Notes under the pieces: model-generated
The model's input: the letters and a program-made list of their open reading frames with translations, nothing else
Databases searched by the model: none
Told to the model about the DNA's origin: nothing
Made by a program: the position numbers and the translations under genes
DNA from: Ooceraea biroi
Taxonomy: Eukaryota > Arthropoda > Insecta > Hymenoptera > Formicidae
NCBI RefSeq assembly: GCF_003672135.1
Contig: NC_039515.1
Span: forward strand, 12,586,001-12,650,000
Reading direction: 5' to 3'
DNA length: 64,000 nucleotides
Shown here: positions 61,244 through 64,000 of the stretch, piece by piece
How the letters are laid out: every line of letters begins with the position of its first letter
Numbering within the stretch: position 1 is the first letter of the stretch

Positions 61244-62943
61244 TGCGTAATCGAGCGATGTGCAGGGCATGCGATCGCAGTTGACCCGTAAATTAACTAG
61301 ACGATTGGCACTTCAGCATGCGACAGATCTTGCGTGATGTTTCTTCCCGCCTTTTATTGCTGCAGCACGCGGATACCGAGTGCGGCGCGCTCTAGCGAGA
61401 GAATGCAAGATACAATTTTGCATTCAAGTTTCCTTGGAAGTTTCAAGATATCCTTATTAGAATATTTATAGATACTGGATATGCACACACCGTTTGTTAC
61501 ATTTTGATAATTTCGTTTATTTTCACAATCGTTTACATATTTAACAAAATAGAAATATATTTTATGATAAAGGCAGAAAAGTATATATCTAGTCTCGTTG
61601 CAATTTCAATCGGACGCGTATGCCCGCGTCCACAAAAAAGCGTAGCGAACTCTGTTAGCCCACATAACTGGAAATGCTATTGTGTGTTTTTTTACATTAT
61701 GATACAAGTTATATAAACTCTTCAAGCAATACTGCTTGTATCCAGTTTAATTCTATGAAAGCATTCCGAATCTCCATTACTCTCACGCGTGTATCATAAT
61801 ATTTGGTCGTATTACACTACCTCCTATTGCATCATAACAAATTCTATATCTTGATTTTAAGGTACAATAAATTCCCCTTGTTAATTTCCAAGCTCTCTAG
61901 CTGCGTATCAGCTGCCACGTCTCTTCTCATCAACAGTATAAAAATATCATATTATCTCCATCATCAATTTACACCTGATGATCAGCATTTTCGCTACACT
62001 GCAAGATATATATATATATATATATATTTTTTTTAATCGGAATTTTTCAAACAATGCACCTCCTATGGACAAATATGTCCATCAATTCAAATTCACGATT
62101 TCATTAAATATTTTAGTTGTAACATTTAATTACATCGATGACACTCGCGCACGATACGTCTGAGCGTCATCTTTTATCAAACAATAAACGTTTGCAACAA
62201 ATGTTAAGATCAATTAGCGAGCAATTTGTCACTCGCTTCGTGGAACTGGACGGCTAATTGAGTGGACAGCTGCAGATATTGCAACCTAACAATACATAGC
62301 TGATCTTAACGGCTCGAAATATAAATACCAACGTTCAAGCACGTTGATGCAAGTCAGATCGATACAAATCGTGACCATCAACGAATCAATCGATGCTGCA
62401 GATAATACGCGAGACACGTGTCGTTCTACCATGCCGATGCAAATAAATAGAAATTGTAAACTTATTCATACGGAAGCACGAGCGTCTCTTCCTCGTAAAG
62501 TCGAACATGTTACGCGTTTCGGAGCAGACAGCTTCTAGCTGTCAAGAAAAAAAATACAAACTTGCACGTAAAACCTCATCTCGATGTCATGCAAAAGCAC
62601 AATAAATATCTTTACAAATACATGTGCAAGATGTAGAATAGATTATCAAAGTTTTTTGTGCAACAAGATTATCCCGTAAACGTCAAGCCGCATGGAGTAG
62701 CTGTATAATACCGCTTAAAATACCGTGCACTTCTCGTTACGAAGATCGATATAGCTAGATCAACTAGAGCTGCGTATCTTGTACAGTGTTCACTCCCCCG
62801 CGGGGAGTCGCCGTCTCCGGGTTGCGCGGAATACGGAATCAAGCTTAGTACATCGTCGGAATCATATGTTGGTAGTGTCGGTGGAGGCATTTCAATGTAT
62901 GCAAATGCGACTCGCAGGCGCCGCGCCAGTGCGATCCGCCCGC
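61244..62943. other. spacer between CHTF18 and the LITAF-domain gene
   Basis: AT-rich; includes the CHTF18 promoter and the 3' UTR of the LITAF-domain gene. A (TA)n run lies at 62008-62026. Plus-strand open frames of 60-77 codons here show no homology. Confidence 0.45.
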
Positions 62944-63563
62944 TTATCTCCTGTGACGTCCCAGATAGGCTTTGCAGTTCGGACAACTGTGATGCACGTC
63001 CATGCACTCGTCGATGCAGCAGGGAATCAAGCAGCAGCCCAGCCAGCATCTAACGTAACGGACAATTTTATGTTGCAAATCCGCAAAATGTGATGGATAT
63101 ATTGGGTAAATGATTTGTGCAATTACCCCAGCAGTGCGATGATGACTCCCGAGATGTAAGCGATCATTCCAGGCTCCGTCTTCGTCGTTGTGTCTATTTC
63201 AGCATGGCAATGTGGACAAATCGTGTGGGTCGGTTGCGGCCCAAGCGGAACAATGGTCGTGACTATAGTCGGCCCATTTGCATCTGCGGCAACAGGAGTA
63301 ATGATGTAACAAAAATCAGTAGACAGTGTGCAGATTTTTATTTAATTATCTTTTCGACATGCGATGTTCAAACAAGTTCTGAAGAGACATATCTGTATAT
63401 TAGTGTTTAATGTTTATTACTATAGTGCGTATACAATAAGCAACTTACAAGTTTGAGCTGGCGTAAATGGGCTGGCAGGTGGGACTCCTCCCACGTTCTG
63501 GGAGTAGGCAGGTGGTGCGTATGGCGGTGGTTCGTAAGGTGGCGGTGGTCCGTTCTTGTGCAT
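62944..63563 (-). CDS. LITAF-domain protein (LPS-induced TNF-alpha factor homolog)
   Basis: Three exons: 63449-63563, 63127-63283, 62944-63049, giving 125 residues. The N-terminus is Pro/Tyr-rich with PPPY-type WW-binding motifs (PPPPYEPPPYAPPAY). The LITAF domain has two CxxC knuckles (CPHCHAEI and CPNCKAYLGRHRR) flanking a hydrophobic, Cys-rich insertion (GVIIALLGCWLGCC) that dips into the membrane as a hairpin. Relatives are zinc-binding monotopic proteins on late endosomes and lysosomes that recruit ESCRT and NEDD4 ligases. Insects carry several paralogs, so no symbol is given. All phases agree and all knuckle cysteines are present. Confidence 0.9.
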
Positions 63564-63899
63564 GTTGCTCCTCTACCTGTCAACATTCGACGTAGGATTT
63601 CAGAATTTTTTCACGTCACACCAGCGCGACAGGCACGACGCGCGTAACGTATCCGAGTCCATCTGTGCGACTTGTGTAACGCGATAAACGCAACAATAAA
63701 TCACGTACGCGCGCGCGCGCGTCGCATTTAAACCAGGAAGACGCCCGTATTTAGCTTCGGGAATTTTCTCTCAATTTTACATAATCGCACGCGGAAGAGG
63801 AAACGTCGGACGACGGAACGAGATACGACCTAATATCGTGAAACTTCCTATTTCGGGTGTACCACGAGTGGCCCTAAAAATAGAACAGTCATCATCATC
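63564..63899. promoter_or_regulatory. putative bidirectional promoter between LITAF gene (-) and a possible gene (+)
   Basis: CpG-rich, with an alternating (CG)n run (GCGCGCGCGCGCG) at about 63709-63721. No coding sequence seen. Regulatory role is inferred from its position upstream of the LITAF-domain start. Confidence 0.35.
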
Positions 63900-64000
63900 A
63901 TGAAGACGTACTCGGGCGATAAAACTGACGATGACGATGGTGACTGCGACAGCGCACGTTATTCCATGCCCGAACGCGATCTCGGCCGCGAAAGCTCTCG
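63900..64000 (+). CDS. possible first exon of a divergent gene, cut by the window edge
   Basis: An ATG at 63900, preceded by ATC repeats, opens a frame that stays open to the window end (33 codons). It is acidic at the start (KTDDDDGDCDSARYS). No homology recognised; it may equally be untranslated leader. Confidence 0.2.
   Translation, partial: MKTYSGDKTDDDDGDCDSARYSMPERDLGRESS

Overview
This is a nuclear genome window from an insect. All protein genes are intron-rich, with short GT-AG introns and AT-rich intergenic DNA. The proteins read as clear animal orthologs. A small SELENOK-type gene carries cysteine where vertebrates carry selenocysteine. That change, the CpG-rich promoters and the abundance of short fold-back elements fit a hymenopteran (ant, bee or wasp); this is inference, since no species marker was available. 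Exon boundaries below were deduced by hand from splice signals, reading phase and family conservation, and every multi-exon model sums to a whole number of codons.

Layout. 0-5.2 kb (+): G-protein beta-5 and USP14. 6.1-10.4 kb (+): NSMAF/FAN, a GRAM-BEACH-WD protein. 11.8-14.7 kb (-): a UCP5/BMCP-type mitochondrial carrier, head-to-head with prefoldin subunit 4 (+, 14.8-15.7 kb). 16.9-19.5 kb (+): SMYD4. 19.9-24.3 kb (+): HBS1, with an internal alternative last exon that looks like the SKI7-like isoform. 25.5-26.1 kb (-): SELENOK-like Cys homolog. 26.4-31.7 kb: a decayed fold-back DNA transposon of the MULE/NOF type whose protein ends in a USP-like cysteine-protease region. 32.2-35.7 kb (-): a CYP4-clan P450. 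35.7-43.3 kb: repeat-rich intergenic DNA with several MITE-like inverted repeats. 43.3-53.6 kb (+): alpha-tubulin acetyltransferase. 55.4-56.4 kb (-): a PAP2 lipid phosphatase. 57.6-61.2 kb (-): CHTF18/CTF18. 62.9-63.6 kb (-): a LITAF-domain protein. The window edge may hold the first exon of a divergent gene.

Most genes are unrelated housekeeping neighbours rather than an operon-like set. Functional themes are proteasome and ubiquitin (USP14), ribosome rescue and RNA surveillance (HBS1/SKI7), chaperoning of tubulin and actin (prefoldin 4), tubulin acetylation (ATAT1) and cohesion-linked replication (CTF18).

The most notable items are the NOF-type transposon with a USP-like tail inside tandem-repeat fold-back termini, the HBS1/SKI7 alternative exon, the Sec-to-Cys SELENOK, a possible hydrophobic N-terminal exon of the UCP5 carrier, and a reading-phase conflict that implies alternative ends for ATAT1.
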